A stretch of 64,000 nucleotides of DNA, taken from NCBI RefSeq assembly GCF_016595235.1, contig NZ_JAENHL010000006.1, positions 1,240,001 to 1,304,000 of the forward strand, written 5' to 3'. Every line of letters begins with the position of its first letter. The first letter of the stretch is position 1. The translations under genes and the position numbers were made by a program. The notes under the pieces are model-generated. The model had not been told where the DNA came from. It did not search any database and was given only the letters and a program-made list of their open reading frames with translations. This DNA comes from Taklimakanibacter albus (GTDB lineage Bacteria > Pseudomonadota > Alphaproteobacteria > Rhizobiales > Aestuariivirgaceae). Below, one piece after another: positions 16,084 to 23,867 of this stretch.

Positions 16084-16743
16084 TCAGATAACCTTCCGCT
16101 TCCCGTCGGCGGCAAACTCCTTGATCGTGTCGGCATGGGTCTCGAAGCGGTCGCGCAATTTGAGGCGGCGGGCCTGTTGGGCGGTGATCAGCGTGATATG
16201 GGGCGAGTCGTCGATCTCGCCCGCCATGTCCCAGCAGTGACTTTCCGCCGTGATCCAGTCCTCCGCCCGGTAGGCGCCGATATCGAAGGGCCGCGACACC
16301 CGTCTCAGGCTCTTCTTGGGCCCAAGGATATATTCGTGGAAATAGGACATCGCCAGCTCACGGGGTGACTGGTAGACCGGATCGCGCCAGCGCAGCCAAA
16401 TGGAGTTGCTTTTCGAGATGGCGCCCCAATGGCCGCCACGCTGGAACAGCGCCAGCACATGATCGTCATCGCCCTCGGCCTGGAAATCCATGAGCAGCGC
16501 CGGCGCGCCGTGCAGCATCAGCGCGCAAGCGGCGATGAAAGCCGCTTCGATGCAATGGCAGCGGTTCTTTCTCAGCGCAACCCGGACCGAATAGCAGGTG
16601 TCGCCATCCGGTTCCGCATTGCTCGGCATGTCGCTGATGAAATCCTGGATCTTCTCCGGGCTCGTGAGCTTGCGGAAGAGTGCCGTTTCCGACTTGGTCA
16701 GGCCGATCTCGCGGGCGAGCCTCTCCTTGAACGCCATCCTCAC
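16084..16743 (-). CDS. Unclassified 219-residue protein, possibly transglutaminase-like
   Basis: I do not recognise a named family. The arrangement of C64 in RCHCIEAAFIAA at the start of a helix, followed about 30 residues later by H95 in GDDDHVLALF and a strand GHWGAISKSNS, resembles the Cys-His core of transglutaminase-like/papain folds. There is no signal peptide or membrane segment. Its start overlaps the stop of the upstream membrane-protein gene by four bases (ATGA), so the two are co-translated. MRM and MAF are both possible starts, two codons apart. Confidence 0.6.
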   Translation of the reverse strand: MRMAFKERLAREIGLTKSETALFRKLTSPEKIQDFISDMPSNAEPDGDTCYSVRVALRKNRCHCIEAAFIAACALMLHGAPALLMDFQAEGDDDHVLALFQRGGHWGAISKSNSIWLRWRDPVYQSPRELAMSYFHEYILGPKKSLRRVSRPFDIGAYRAEDWITAESHCWDMAGEIDDSPHITLITAQQARRLKLRDRFETHADTIKEFAADGKRKVI

Positions 16744-17147
16744 AATCCGTCGCGGTTCACGGAATAATCGCGCCGCGCCGAAAAGATCGACACCGTATAG
16801 CCGGCCACCACATCGACCAGCGCCATGAGCATCAGAAGGAAGAAAGACGGGGTGCCGAAGGGCGGCACCAGCAGGAAGACGATGAGGGCGATGATGAAGG
16901 TCGCCGTCGACAGCATGTGATCGACAATGGTTCCGGGACCGAGGCGTGCCGATTTGATGATCTCGAAGAACAGGGCGACGAGCCCGAGCATCACGAAGAT
17001 GTCACCCAATGTCAGGAAGAATTCGGCTTCCGACGGCAGGACCCAGTCCATGAAGGCCGAGCCGGCGGAGAAGTTGGGATTGATCGCCAGGGCGGTATAA
17101 ATGACCATGACCACGGCAATGAGTGGGACGGAAAGAATGAAGCGCAT
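16740..17147 (-). CDS. Small four-helix membrane protein of unknown function
   Basis: A 135-residue hydrophobic protein with segments at about residues 2-22, 42-63, 80-96 and 100-122. ATG 17147 is chosen because AGAGGA stands six bases before it; a longer frame to 17171 lacks this. It is the first gene of a two-gene operon with the transglutaminase-like protein and is divergent from the peroxiredoxin, sharing a 149-bp promoter region with a GTTC-N8-GAAC dyad. Function is unknown. Confidence 0.7.
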   Translation of the reverse strand: MRFILSVPLIAVVMVIYTALAINPNFSAGSAFMDWVLPSEAEFFLTLGDIFVMLGLVALFFEIIKSARLGPGTIVDHMLSTATFIIALIVFLLVPPFGTPSFFLLMLMALVDVVAGYTVSIFSARRDYSVNRDGL

Positions 17148-17233
17148 GAGAATTCCTCTGATTGCCGGCAAATTGAACTGATTTGCATGACGATGAAACC
17201 CATCTTATTTTAGGGGCACGGGGTACCCACATT

Positions 17234-17249
17234 GTTCTTTATTTCGAAC
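17234..17249. promoter_or_regulatory. GTTC-N8-GAAC dyad in the peroxiredoxin promoter region
   Basis: On the minus strand it reads GTTCGAAATAAAGAAC, differing at three of sixteen positions from 3823-3838. A further half-site GTTCGGAT follows at 17254-17261, matching the start of 3839-3854. It lies 47 bp before the peroxiredoxin ATG and 86 bp before the divergent membrane-protein gene. Confidence 0.55.
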
Positions 17250-17296
17250 AAACGTTCGGATATAAAGGACGGAATATAAGCACATGGAGGCGAAAT

Positions 17297-17962
17297 ATGG
17301 CACTTCAACTGGGCGACGTAGCGCCCGATTTCGAAGCTGATACCACTGAAGGCCGGATAAAGTTCCACGAGTATCTGGGCGATTCCTGGGGGGTCTTCTT
17401 CTCCCATCCGAAAGACTTTACCCCCGTCTGCACGACCGAGCTCGGCAGCGTGGCGCGCATGAAGCATGAATTCGACAAGCGCAACGCCAAGCTCATCGGC
17501 ATCTCGGTCGACTCGGTCGAGGACCATCAGCGCTGGAAGAACGACATCAAGGATGTCACCGGCGCCGCGGTCAACTATCCGATGATCGGCGACACCGAGC
17601 TCGCGGTGGCCAAGCTTTATGGCATGATCCACCCGAACGCGACCGGCAATGCCAAGGGCCGCACGGCTGCCGACAATGCGACGGTACGCAATGTCTTCGT
17701 CATCGGCCCCGACAAGAAGATCAAGCTCATCATCACCTATCCGATGAGCACCGGGCGTAATTTCGACGAGATCCTGCGCGTCATCGACTCGTTGCAGCTC
17801 ACCGCGAAAAGCTCCGTCGCCACCCCCGCCAACTGGAAACAGGGCGAGGACGTCATCATTCTTGCATCAGTATCGGACGAAGCCGCCAAGGAGAAATTCC
17901 CCGGCGGCTGGAAGACGCTGAAGCCCTATCTGAGGCTCGTTCCGCAGCCAGGTGCGAAATAA
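17297..17962 (+). CDS. 1-Cys peroxiredoxin (Prx6-type)
   Basis: A 221-residue thiol peroxidase. The peroxidatic cysteine is C45 in HPKDFTPVCTTELG. The length and the long C-terminal extension after residue 160 (KQGEDVIILASVSDEAAKEKFPGG) mark the Prx6 group, which reduces H2O2 and organic peroxides using glutathione or ascorbate-type partners. ATG 17297 follows a GGAGG at 17286-17290; the frame extends to 17183, but that region is the promoter. The shared dyad links it to the sulfur genes. A strong terminator follows. Confidence 0.92.
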   Translation: MALQLGDVAPDFEADTTEGRIKFHEYLGDSWGVFFSHPKDFTPVCTTELGSVARMKHEFDKRNAKLIGISVDSVEDHQRWKNDIKDVTGAAVNYPMIGDTELAVAKLYGMIHPNATGNAKGRTAADNATVRNVFVIGPDKKIKLIITYPMSTGRNFDEILRVIDSLQLTAKSSVATPANWKQGEDVIILASVSDEAAKEKFPGGWKTLKPYLRLVPQPGAK

Positions 17963-17986
17963 GTTCTCCCTGGACGGCCAACTTCC

Positions 17987-18017
17987 AAGCCCGGCTTCAC
18001 CGCCGGGCTTTTTTCTT
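17987..18017 (+). terminator. Rho-independent terminator after the peroxiredoxin gene
   Basis: AAGCCCGGC (17987-17995), loop of six, GCCGGGCTT (18002-18010), then TTTTCTTT. It is a textbook stem with a T tract, 24 bases after the stop. Confidence 0.88.
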
Positions 18018-18029
18018 TGCCCCTCCGCT

Positions 18030-18124
18030 CGTCATGGCCGGGCCTTGACCCGGCCATCCAGTCCCTCCGCCACACAGCTGGTGCATGGATGGGCTGGATG
18101 GCCGCCTCAAGGGCGGCCATGACG
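18030..18124. repeat. Long imperfect inverted repeat with two inner hairpins
   Basis: CGTCATGGCCG (18030-18040) and CGGCCATGACG (18114-18124) are the outer arms. Inside are GGCCGGG-CCTTGA-CCCGGCC and GGCCGCC-TCAA-GGGCGGCC, and a CTGGATGGCC/GGCCATCCAG pair. Such CATGGCCGGG palindromes are common between genes in Rhizobiales genomes and are probably a non-autonomous repeat family. It fills the space between convergent genes. Confidence 0.75.
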
Positions 18125-18138
18125 AAAGGGGAAAGGCC

Positions 18139-18729
18139 CTACGCCAATCTGCGTACCGTCTCTCTAACGCGCTGCAGATGGCTGCGGCGCTGGTCGGGCG
18201 ATGTGCTGTCCATCCGGTAGATCGCGATATATTTCGTCTTGCTCAACGGATGGCAGACGGCCCGGAAGCCGCGCAGCAAGGTGCGCCGCCCTGGCTGGCC
18301 CACGATCCAGGAGAGCCATGGCGTGGCGCCGCATGTGGTGAGCGCCACGACGCGGCGGATATTGGTGAGCTTCGGCAGATGATCGCGCTGAGCCGTCGGC
18401 ATTTCGAAGGCGAAGCCCGGCACCAGCACCCGCTCGAGCCAGCCCTTCAGCATGGCGGGAACATTGAACCACCAGGTCGGATAGATGAAGATCACCGTCT
18501 CGGCCCATAGCAGGTCATCGGCCTGATCGCGGAACGGGTCGAGATTCTTGCCCTCTTCATTGTAGGCCTGAAGATCGGCCATGCTCATCACCGGGTTGAA
18601 GCCGCGGCCATAAAGATCGATGAGCCGCGCCTCGTGCCCGTTCTCGCCCAAGGCCTCGAGCACCGTGTCGCGGATCGCGGCGTTGAAACTTTCAGGATTG
18701 GGATGGCAATAGATGACGAGAACACGCAT
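18139..18729 (-). CDS. NAD(P)H-dependent quinone/FMN oxidoreductase, flavodoxin-like fold
   Basis: A 196-residue protein with the Flavodoxin_2 fold: the N-terminal strand-loop MRVLVIYCHPNPESFNAAI for FMN phosphate binding, and the central VIFIYPTWWFNVPAMLKGW motif typical of MdaB/NQO-type reductases. It would use NAD(P)H to reduce quinones or another electron acceptor. It starts 3 bases after the NTF2-like gene and is the last gene of the operon headed by the ECF S component. This places it in the same transcript as the importer and suggests it may act on the imported compound. Confidence 0.87.
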   Translation of the reverse strand: MRVLVIYCHPNPESFNAAIRDTVLEALGENGHEARLIDLYGRGFNPVMSMADLQAYNEEGKNLDPFRDQADDLLWAETVIFIYPTWWFNVPAMLKGWLERVLVPGFAFEMPTAQRDHLPKLTNIRRVVALTTCGATPWLSWIVGQPGRRTLLRGFRAVCHPLSKTKYIAIYRMDSTSPDQRRSHLQRVRETVRRLA

Positions 18730-18732
18730 GGC

Positions 18733-19179
18733 TCAAACCTTGGCGGCCGCCTTGGTCTTGACGTGGTGATGATCTTCGACTGAGCCGACCGTGTCGAAAT
18801 ATTCCCGCCAGGACAGGATAAGTCCATCCGCATCGAAATCGACGATGATCGCATCCTCGGTGCGGCTTCTCTGGCCGTCCTCGCGCCGCGAAATCTCCCA
18901 CAGCCATTCGAGCGCCATGCGCCGCCCGTCGGGCGAGCAGAAGGCGTTGGTAACGGTAAGGACGAGATCGCCATAATCGCGGTGGAAGTTTTCGATGGTG
19001 CGGGCAAGCTCGGGCTTCGGAATCCGATTGCCGGGCGCCGTCAACACGCCCTCCTCATGCCAGTCCGCCGCAGCCGCTGGTGAGAAATCGCCGGTGAGCC
19101 AGGCTTGGCCCTGACGCCCCAGCATCGCAAGCATTTCGGCATCGCAGCCGGCCTTGGCCTGATCGGTGACGATGATCAT
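18733..19179 (-). CDS. NTF2-like (SnoaL/DUF4440-type) protein
   Basis: A 148-residue alpha+beta barrel protein. The pattern AMLGRQGQAWLTGDF near the N-terminus and MALEWLWEISRREDGQ with VDFDADGLILSWREYFD near the C-terminus is that of the SnoaL/NTF2-like superfamily. Members range from isomerases to ligand-binding proteins. It overlaps the stop of the EcfT gene by four bases (ATGA), so it is translationally tied to the transporter. Its ligand may be the transported compound or a derivative. Confidence 0.75.
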   Translation of the reverse strand: MIIVTDQAKAGCDAEMLAMLGRQGQAWLTGDFSPAAAADWHEEGVLTAPGNRIPKPELARTIENFHRDYGDLVLTVTNAFCSPDGRRMALEWLWEISRREDGQRSRTEDAIIVDFDADGLILSWREYFDTVGSVEDHHHVKTKAAAKV

Positions 19180-20003
19180 AGAACGGAGCCTCCAAATCCA
19201 TAAACGAGCCGCGCCGCCAAAGCGGCCACGGGAGCCAGCAGAAAGACAGCGATCAGCAGCTTCTCGGCGAGCGAAAGCTGTTCACGCGTCGGGTGAAGAT
19301 AGGTACGGTCGCCCGAACCGGTGAAGGCCTTGGCCTGGAGCGCAATCTCCATGAGCTGCGCCTTGCTGAGGCAGATCATGACCAAGGGCACCAGCATGCG
19401 CGCCATGGCGATGAGCTTGCGCACGAGACCGAGGCTGTCGATGTCGACGCCACGCAGGCGCTGCGCTTCCTTGATGCCCTCCATTTCCTCGAACAGCAGC
19501 GGCACGAAGCGGAAGGTGGTGGAGAACAGGAAGGCGACCCGATATGGCACGCCGATGCGCGCCAGGCCGAGTACGATGTCGCGTGGATCGCTGGTCATGA
19601 AAACGAGCTGGAAGGCGAGCATCGGGATCAGCAGCCGACAGCAGACCGCGAGCCCGAACAGCAAGCCCTCGACATAGAAAATATGCCAGCCGCCGACCCA
19701 TGGCACGCTGTCGGGCACGGTGACGACCGGCGTCACCCCGAACGGGCTCCACAGGCCCTGGATCACCGCGATCATGATCAAGGCCGGCGACAGGATGAGG
19801 ATAAGCCGGCGGATCGTGGCGGCAGGCACCCGTGCGGCCAGCATCAGCGCCAGCATGAGGACGAGCACCAGCGCCTGGAGCAGCAGGTTGTTCCAGATGA
19901 AGATGATGGTGCTCGCCATGACGAGCAGCGCGAACTTCACCCGCATGTCGAGATGGGCGACCGCCGTATCGTTCGAAACACGCTGCAGGAAGGCTGTCGT
20001 CAT
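19176..20003 (-). CDS. ECF transporter transmembrane component EcfT
   Basis: A 275-residue CbiQ/EcfT-family membrane protein with about six segments. The coupling region carries the ARIGVPYRVAFLF stretch and the two Ala-Arg-Gly-type short motifs are represented by EAQRLRGVDID. It links the fused ATPase to the substrate-binding S component. Gene overlaps on both sides (ATGA with the ATPase at 20000-20003 and with the NTF2-like gene) show a tight operon. Confidence 0.87.
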   Translation of the reverse strand: MTTAFLQRVSNDTAVAHLDMRVKFALLVMASTIIFIWNNLLLQALVLVLMLALMLAARVPAATIRRLILILSPALIMIAVIQGLWSPFGVTPVVTVPDSVPWVGGWHIFYVEGLLFGLAVCCRLLIPMLAFQLVFMTSDPRDIVLGLARIGVPYRVAFLFSTTFRFVPLLFEEMEGIKEAQRLRGVDIDSLGLVRKLIAMARMLVPLVMICLSKAQLMEIALQAKAFTGSGDRTYLHPTREQLSLAEKLLIAVFLLAPVAALAARLVYGFGGSVL

Positions 20004-21772
20004 ACCGGCACCTCCGGCGCCAAGCCGAGCCGCTCGGCGAGATCGCGTGGGCCCAGGGGATGAAGATCCAGCAAGGCCGGCACCGCTTCAGCGAAACGCA
20101 CCGTCTGCGGCGGGATGATCGCCGCCTCTTTCAACCGGTCGCTTTCATAGAAGACCTGGCGCAACGGGCCGTCGAGCACCACCTTGCCGCCATTCATGAT
20201 GACCAGGCGCTCGGTGAAGCCGGGCAGCAGATAGAGATGGTGGGTGACCAGCACGACTGTCTTGCCCATGCCGTTCAGCGTCTTCAGCGTGTCGAGAATG
20301 GCGAGCGAGCCGCGCCAGTCCTGGCCGGTCGTCGGCTCGTCGAAGATCAGGATCTGCGGCTCGAGCGCCAGCACGGCGGCGATGGCGACGCGTAAGCGAT
20401 CGCCGCGGCTCAGCGAGATCGGATGACGATCCGCCGCCCAGGCGAGGTCCATCAGCGCCAGCGACTTTTCCACTGCCGCATCGATCTCTGGCTTCGGACG
20501 TCTCATCATCGACAGCGCGAAGCCCACCTCGCCCGCGACCGTGTCGGAAAAGATCTGCTGATGCGCGTTCTGCGAAACATAACCGATGCGCCGCGCCATA
20601 TCGCTGACCTTCATGGCGGCGATATCCTCGCCCATCACCCTGACCGTGCCGCTGGTCGGCGCCATGAGCTTCAGGAAATGCCGCACCAGCGTGGTCTTGC
20701 CGCTGCCATTGCGCCCCAGGATGCCGACGAACTCCCCCTGCCCGATGGCGAGATCGATGCCCCGCAACGCCTGGGTGCCATCGGGATAGGTATAAGTGAG
20801 CTTGTCGACCGAGAGCGCCGCCGCTCCAGCCTTATCTTCGCGCGCCTCATGCGATGGTCCGGCCGGAATTTCGAGATCCGGCAGTGCTGAAACCGCCGCC
20901 ATCGCCGCCGGCAAGGTGATCGGCAGCGCCGTAGTGTCGTTCCAGCCGGCATGGCGGCGCAGCACGTCGAAGCTCTGGGTGATGTCTGGCGGTCGCACCC
21001 GGTGCTCGCGCAGCATCGCGGAGGCGGAGAAGACCTCGCTCGGTGGCCCCTCGGCAGCGATGCGCCCGTCGGCGACGAGCAGGATGCGGTCGGCGATCTG
21101 CGCCAGCTCCTCGCTCGCATGGGTGGCGATGACCACCGTGGTACGGCTCTCGCGCTTGAGCCTCAGCAGGATGGCAAAGATGTCTTCGGAAGCGGCCGGA
21201 TCGAGCTGTGAGGTCGGCTCGTCGAGCACGATGATGTCGGGCGCCAGCGCCAGAGCCGATGCTATGGAAAGGCGCTGCTTCTGGCCGCCCGACAAGTTGG
21301 CCGGATGCTTCGTTTCGTATCCTGTCAGTCCCACCATCGCGAGCGCATCGCGCACGCGGCGGCTGATCTCCGGCGTAGGGACTTTCAGGTTCTCGAGCGC
21401 GAAAGCCACTTCGCTTTCGACCGTCGTCGCGGTGATCTGGGTTTCGGGATCCTCGAACACCATGCCGACCAGATGGGCCAGCCGGCTGGTCGGCGTATCG
21501 ATCGTGTCGAGGCCGGCCACCGCCACCGTGCCGAAGAACGTGCCGCTGAAGAATTGCGGCACGATCCCGTTGAGAGCCAGGCAGAAGGTGGACTTGCCGG
21601 CCCCGGTCGGTCCGATGATGCCGATGATCTCGCCGCGATCGATGGTGAGATCGATATTCTTGAGCACCTGGCGGTCGCTGCCCGGATAGGCGTAGCTGAC
21701 CTTCTCGAAACGGATGAGAGGTGCGTCAGCCAGGCCAGGCGTGGCCGCCAGATTGCCCATATGCATGTTCAA
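20000..21772 (-). CDS. Fused double ATPase of ECF transporter (EcfA-EcfA')
   Basis: A 590-residue protein with two ABC ATPase domains in tandem. Domain 1 (about 20-260) has Walker A GPTGAGKST at 54-62, signature LSGGQKQRLSI and Walker B IIVLDEPTSQLD. Domain 2 (about 320-560) has Walker A GRNGSGKTT, a degenerate signature LSRGDRLRVAI in place of LSGGQ, and ILIFDEPTTGQD. Group-specific ECF modules usually carry two separate or fused ATPases, so the fusion is normal. The altered second signature suggests unequal ATP sites. It powers uptake together with EcfT and the S component. Confidence 0.9.
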   Translation of the reverse strand: MNMHMGNLAATPGLADAPLIRFEKVSYAYPGSDRQVLKNIDLTIDRGEIIGIIGPTGAGKSTFCLALNGIVPQFFSGTFFGTVAVAGLDTIDTPTSRLAHLVGMVFEDPETQITATTVESEVAFALENLKVPTPEISRRVRDALAMVGLTGYETKHPANLSGGQKQRLSIASALALAPDIIVLDEPTSQLDPAASEDIFAILLRLKRESRTTVVIATHASEELAQIADRILLVADGRIAAEGPPSEVFSASAMLREHRVRPPDITQSFDVLRRHAGWNDTTALPITLPAAMAAVSALPDLEIPAGPSHEAREDKAGAAALSVDKLTYTYPDGTQALRGIDLAIGQGEFVGILGRNGSGKTTLVRHFLKLMAPTSGTVRVMGEDIAAMKVSDMARRIGYVSQNAHQQIFSDTVAGEVGFALSMMRRPKPEIDAAVEKSLALMDLAWAADRHPISLSRGDRLRVAIAAVLALEPQILIFDEPTTGQDWRGSLAILDTLKTLNGMGKTVVLVTHHLYLLPGFTERLVIMNGGKVVLDGPLRQVFYESDRLKEAAIIPPQTVRFAEAVPALLDLHPLGPRDLAERLGLAPEVPV

Positions 21773-21773
21773 C

Positions 21774-22550
21774 TCAGTAACCCGCGAGCTTCGCTTTGGC
21801 GATGGGCGAGCGGCGGATGGCGGCCAAGAGACCGAAGCCGATGAGCGCCCCCACCGCCGAGAAGGCGATGCGTTCGACCGCGATGATGAAGATCAGCGCC
21901 GGCCAGACTTCCGCGGGCCACGGATTGGTGGCGAAGGCCGGTACCCAGTTGAGCTGAATACCCGCCGTCGAACCGAAGAAGAACACCACATAAAGCGCCA
22001 CATAGAGCTTCCAGCTCCTGACGCCTTCGCGGATGGTCGCGATCGCCCAGTTGCGGATCTGCGGAATGGCGATGAGGATGAGGCCCAGATCGACGGTGAA
22101 GACGTTGCTCAGCCACAGCGGGAAGCTGATGCCGAAGGTGAGCGACTGATAGAGATAGACGAGATGGGCGACGAGCGTGATGATCCACGGTATGAACCAG
22201 TAGGAGCGGCCCGGATACATGACCATGCCGACCGTGAAGGCGCACATGCTGCCGATCAACACGCCCCAGGGGCCGAGATTGGTATAGGGCGCGATGACAT
22301 TGCCGATGACCGTGCCGATCAGCGAGGCGATAGGACCGGCGATAGGCCCGAGCAGCAGGCCGACCACCGGATGGATCACGTCATGGAGCGGCCAGCCGCC
22401 GGCCATGCCGCCGACGACGATCGAGGCCGGCACCAGGGCCATGACGGCCACCAGGGCTGCGAGAATGGCCGTGTAGGAAACCGGCGCGCCACCGATAGAG
22501 ACGCCCCCGCCTCCTCCGACAGTACGTGACTGCGTAGAATTGTCCGTCAT
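21774..22550 (-). CDS. ECF transporter substrate-binding S component, ligand unknown
   Basis: A 258-residue membrane protein with about six segments, starting after a Gly-rich N-terminal tail (residues about 10-22). VVGLLLGPIAGPIASLIGTV and the following NLGPWGVLIGSM resemble S components, where small residues pack against EcfT. It is the first gene of the operon S, A-A', T, NTF2-like, reductase (22550 to 18139), whose joints are overlaps or gaps of at most three bases. I cannot assign it to a known vitamin class. The divergent TetR gene and the heterocycle-type enzymes beyond it suggest a nitrogen heterocycle. Confidence 0.78.
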   Translation of the reverse strand: MTDNSTQSRTVGGGGGVSIGGAPVSYTAILAALVAVMALVPASIVVGGMAGGWPLHDVIHPVVGLLLGPIAGPIASLIGTVIGNVIAPYTNLGPWGVLIGSMCAFTVGMVMYPGRSYWFIPWIITLVAHLVYLYQSLTFGISFPLWLSNVFTVDLGLILIAIPQIRNWAIATIREGVRSWKLYVALYVVFFFGSTAGIQLNWVPAFATNPWPAEVWPALIFIIAVERIAFSAVGALIGFGLLAAIRRSPIAKAKLAGY

Positions 22551-22674
22551 TTTGCTCCTCCCCAGGATGCTCTGACCGATATGTTCTAATGGCGCTGCTT
22601 GTTAGGGTCCGTTTTCCGGCTATGAACCGGAGCGCGGGATTCATGGCGCCAAAGGTGATGATAAGCAATCTGAG

Positions 22675-22693
22675 CAATCGGTCAAACTGTTTG
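22675..22693. promoter_or_regulatory. 19-bp dyad between ECF operon and tetR
   Basis: CAATCGGTCAAACTGTTTG, with six of nine symmetric pairs. It is part of a 31-base block (22672-22702) that matches 27426-27456 at 27 positions, in the same orientation. The GGTCAA half is also the half-site of the known RutR operator. It lies 125 bases before the S-component start and 144 before the tetR start. It is the probable TetR-family operator. Confidence 0.6.
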
Positions 22694-22836
22694 TTTGGTT
22701 TTTCTCAGGATTTTTGCTAGAGGGTGAGACCGGCATGGCCGGGTTGCGCGAAATACTCGCTTCTGGCTGAATTTTGAGCATGTCATGTGCTAGGAATACT
22801 ATGCAGTCGCGATTCAAATCTGCAGCAAGGGGGAAA

Positions 22837-23478
22837 ATGGCGGCGCCTGAGAAGAAGAATGGCCGAGAGCGCATGCTCGATCGCCGCAAGAAGATCCGCG
22901 AAGCCATTCGCCAGGCGGCCATCGACGAATTCGCCCAGAAGGGTCTGGCCGGCGCTTCCACCCAATCCATCGCGCAGCGCGCCGGGCTCACCAAGCCGCA
23001 GCTCCATTATTACATCTCGAGCAAGGAAGAGCTTTACGAAGAAGTGCTCGTCCACATCAACGATCTGTGGCGCGACATCTTCATCGCCTCCTCCGGCGAC
23101 ACCAAGGATCCGGCCAAGGTCATCCGCGACTATGTGCGCAACAAGCTCGAATTCGGCCGCCGCCATCCCAATGCCTCGCGCGTCTTCTCCAACGAGGTCG
23201 CCGCCGGTGGCCATTACTTGCAGAAGCACTGGCACAGTGCACGCGAGTCGACTCAGGTGGCCGCCGAGATCATCCAGTCCTGGGTCGACAAGAAGCTGAT
23301 CAAGCCGGTCGATCCCTGGCTGTTCCAGATGCATATCTGGGCGGTGACCCAGCATTACGCCGATTACGAAGCGCAGATCCGTTTCATGCTGCAATTGAAG
23401 GACGGCGAGGAAATCGACATGGACCATGTCGTCGACGAGGTCTCGACCCTCTTCCTGCGCGCTTGTGGGCTGAAGTAG
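22837..23478 (+). CDS. TetR-family regulator, RutR-like
   Basis: A 213-residue regulator. The N-terminal TetR HTH is at residues about 14-60 (IREAIRQAAIDEFAQKGL, STQSIAQRAGLTKPQLHYY). The C-terminal domain has the RutR-like pattern HPNASRVFSNEVAAGG and WAVTQHYADYEAQIRF. ATG 22837 follows AAGGGGG and gives the usual RutR length; earlier in-frame ATGs at 22774 and 22801 lack such a site. RutR senses pyrimidines in E. coli. Here the neighbours are an ECF importer and a heterocycle-type catabolic operon, so the ligand may be pyrimidine-like. This is inference. Confidence 0.87.
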   Translation: MAAPEKKNGRERMLDRRKKIREAIRQAAIDEFAQKGLAGASTQSIAQRAGLTKPQLHYYISSKEELYEEVLVHINDLWRDIFIASSGDTKDPAKVIRDYVRNKLEFGRRHPNASRVFSNEVAAGGHYLQKHWHSARESTQVAAEIIQSWVDKKLIKPVDPWLFQMHIWAVTQHYADYEAQIRFMLQLKDGEEIDMDHVVDEVSTLFLRACGLK

Positions 23479-23487
23479 CTTCAACTA

Positions 23488-23517
23488 TCCCTCCCCACGC
23501 TTCGCGCGGCGGAGGGA
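23488..23517. terminator. Weak hairpin between convergent tetR and ferredoxin genes
   Basis: TCCCTCC (23488-23494) pairs with GGAGGGA (23511-23517) around a GC-rich loop, ten bases after the tetR stop. There is no T tract, so its role as a terminator is uncertain. Confidence 0.35.
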
Positions 23518-23546
23518 GATTGGCGGGGCAATTAGCTAAGAGCTCT

Positions 23547-23867
23547 TCACACCTGCCTCATCGGCAATCGCACCGTCAGCCCATCGAGTTCGGGCGAGAT
23601 CCTGATCTGGCAGGCAAGCCGCGAATTGGGCGCGACTTCATAGGCCATGTCCAGCATATCGCTTTCCATCGCATTGGCCTCGCCCACTTTCTCCCGCCAT
23701 TGCGGCTCGACATAGACATGGCAGGTGGCGCAGGAGCAGGCGCCGCCGCACTCCGCCTCGATGCCGGCGACGCCATTGCGCACCGCCGTTTCCATGAGGC
23801 TCGCGCCTTCCGCCGCCGCGACTTCGAGCGCCTGTCCCTCGCGCGTGATGAAGGTCACCTGGATCAT
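23547..23867 (-). CDS. [2Fe-2S] ferredoxin, adrenodoxin type, of the heterocycle-type operon
   Basis: A 106-residue ferredoxin with ligands C40-x5-C46-x2-C49 and C86 (CGGACSCATC, SRLACQI). Adrenodoxin-type ferredoxins usually feed Rieske oxygenases or cytochrome P450s. It is the last gene of the operon creatininase, amidohydrolase, FAD oxidase, ferredoxin, and overlaps the FAD oxidase stop by four bases. The likely reductase partner is encoded at 27478-28713. No oxygenase lies in the cluster, so the ferredoxin may instead exchange electrons with the FAD-linked oxidase. Confidence 0.9.
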   Translation of the reverse strand: MIQVTFITREGQALEVAAAEGASLMETAVRNGVAGIEAECGGACSCATCHVYVEPQWREKVGEANAMESDMLDMAYEVAPNSRLACQIRISPELDGLTVRLPMRQV

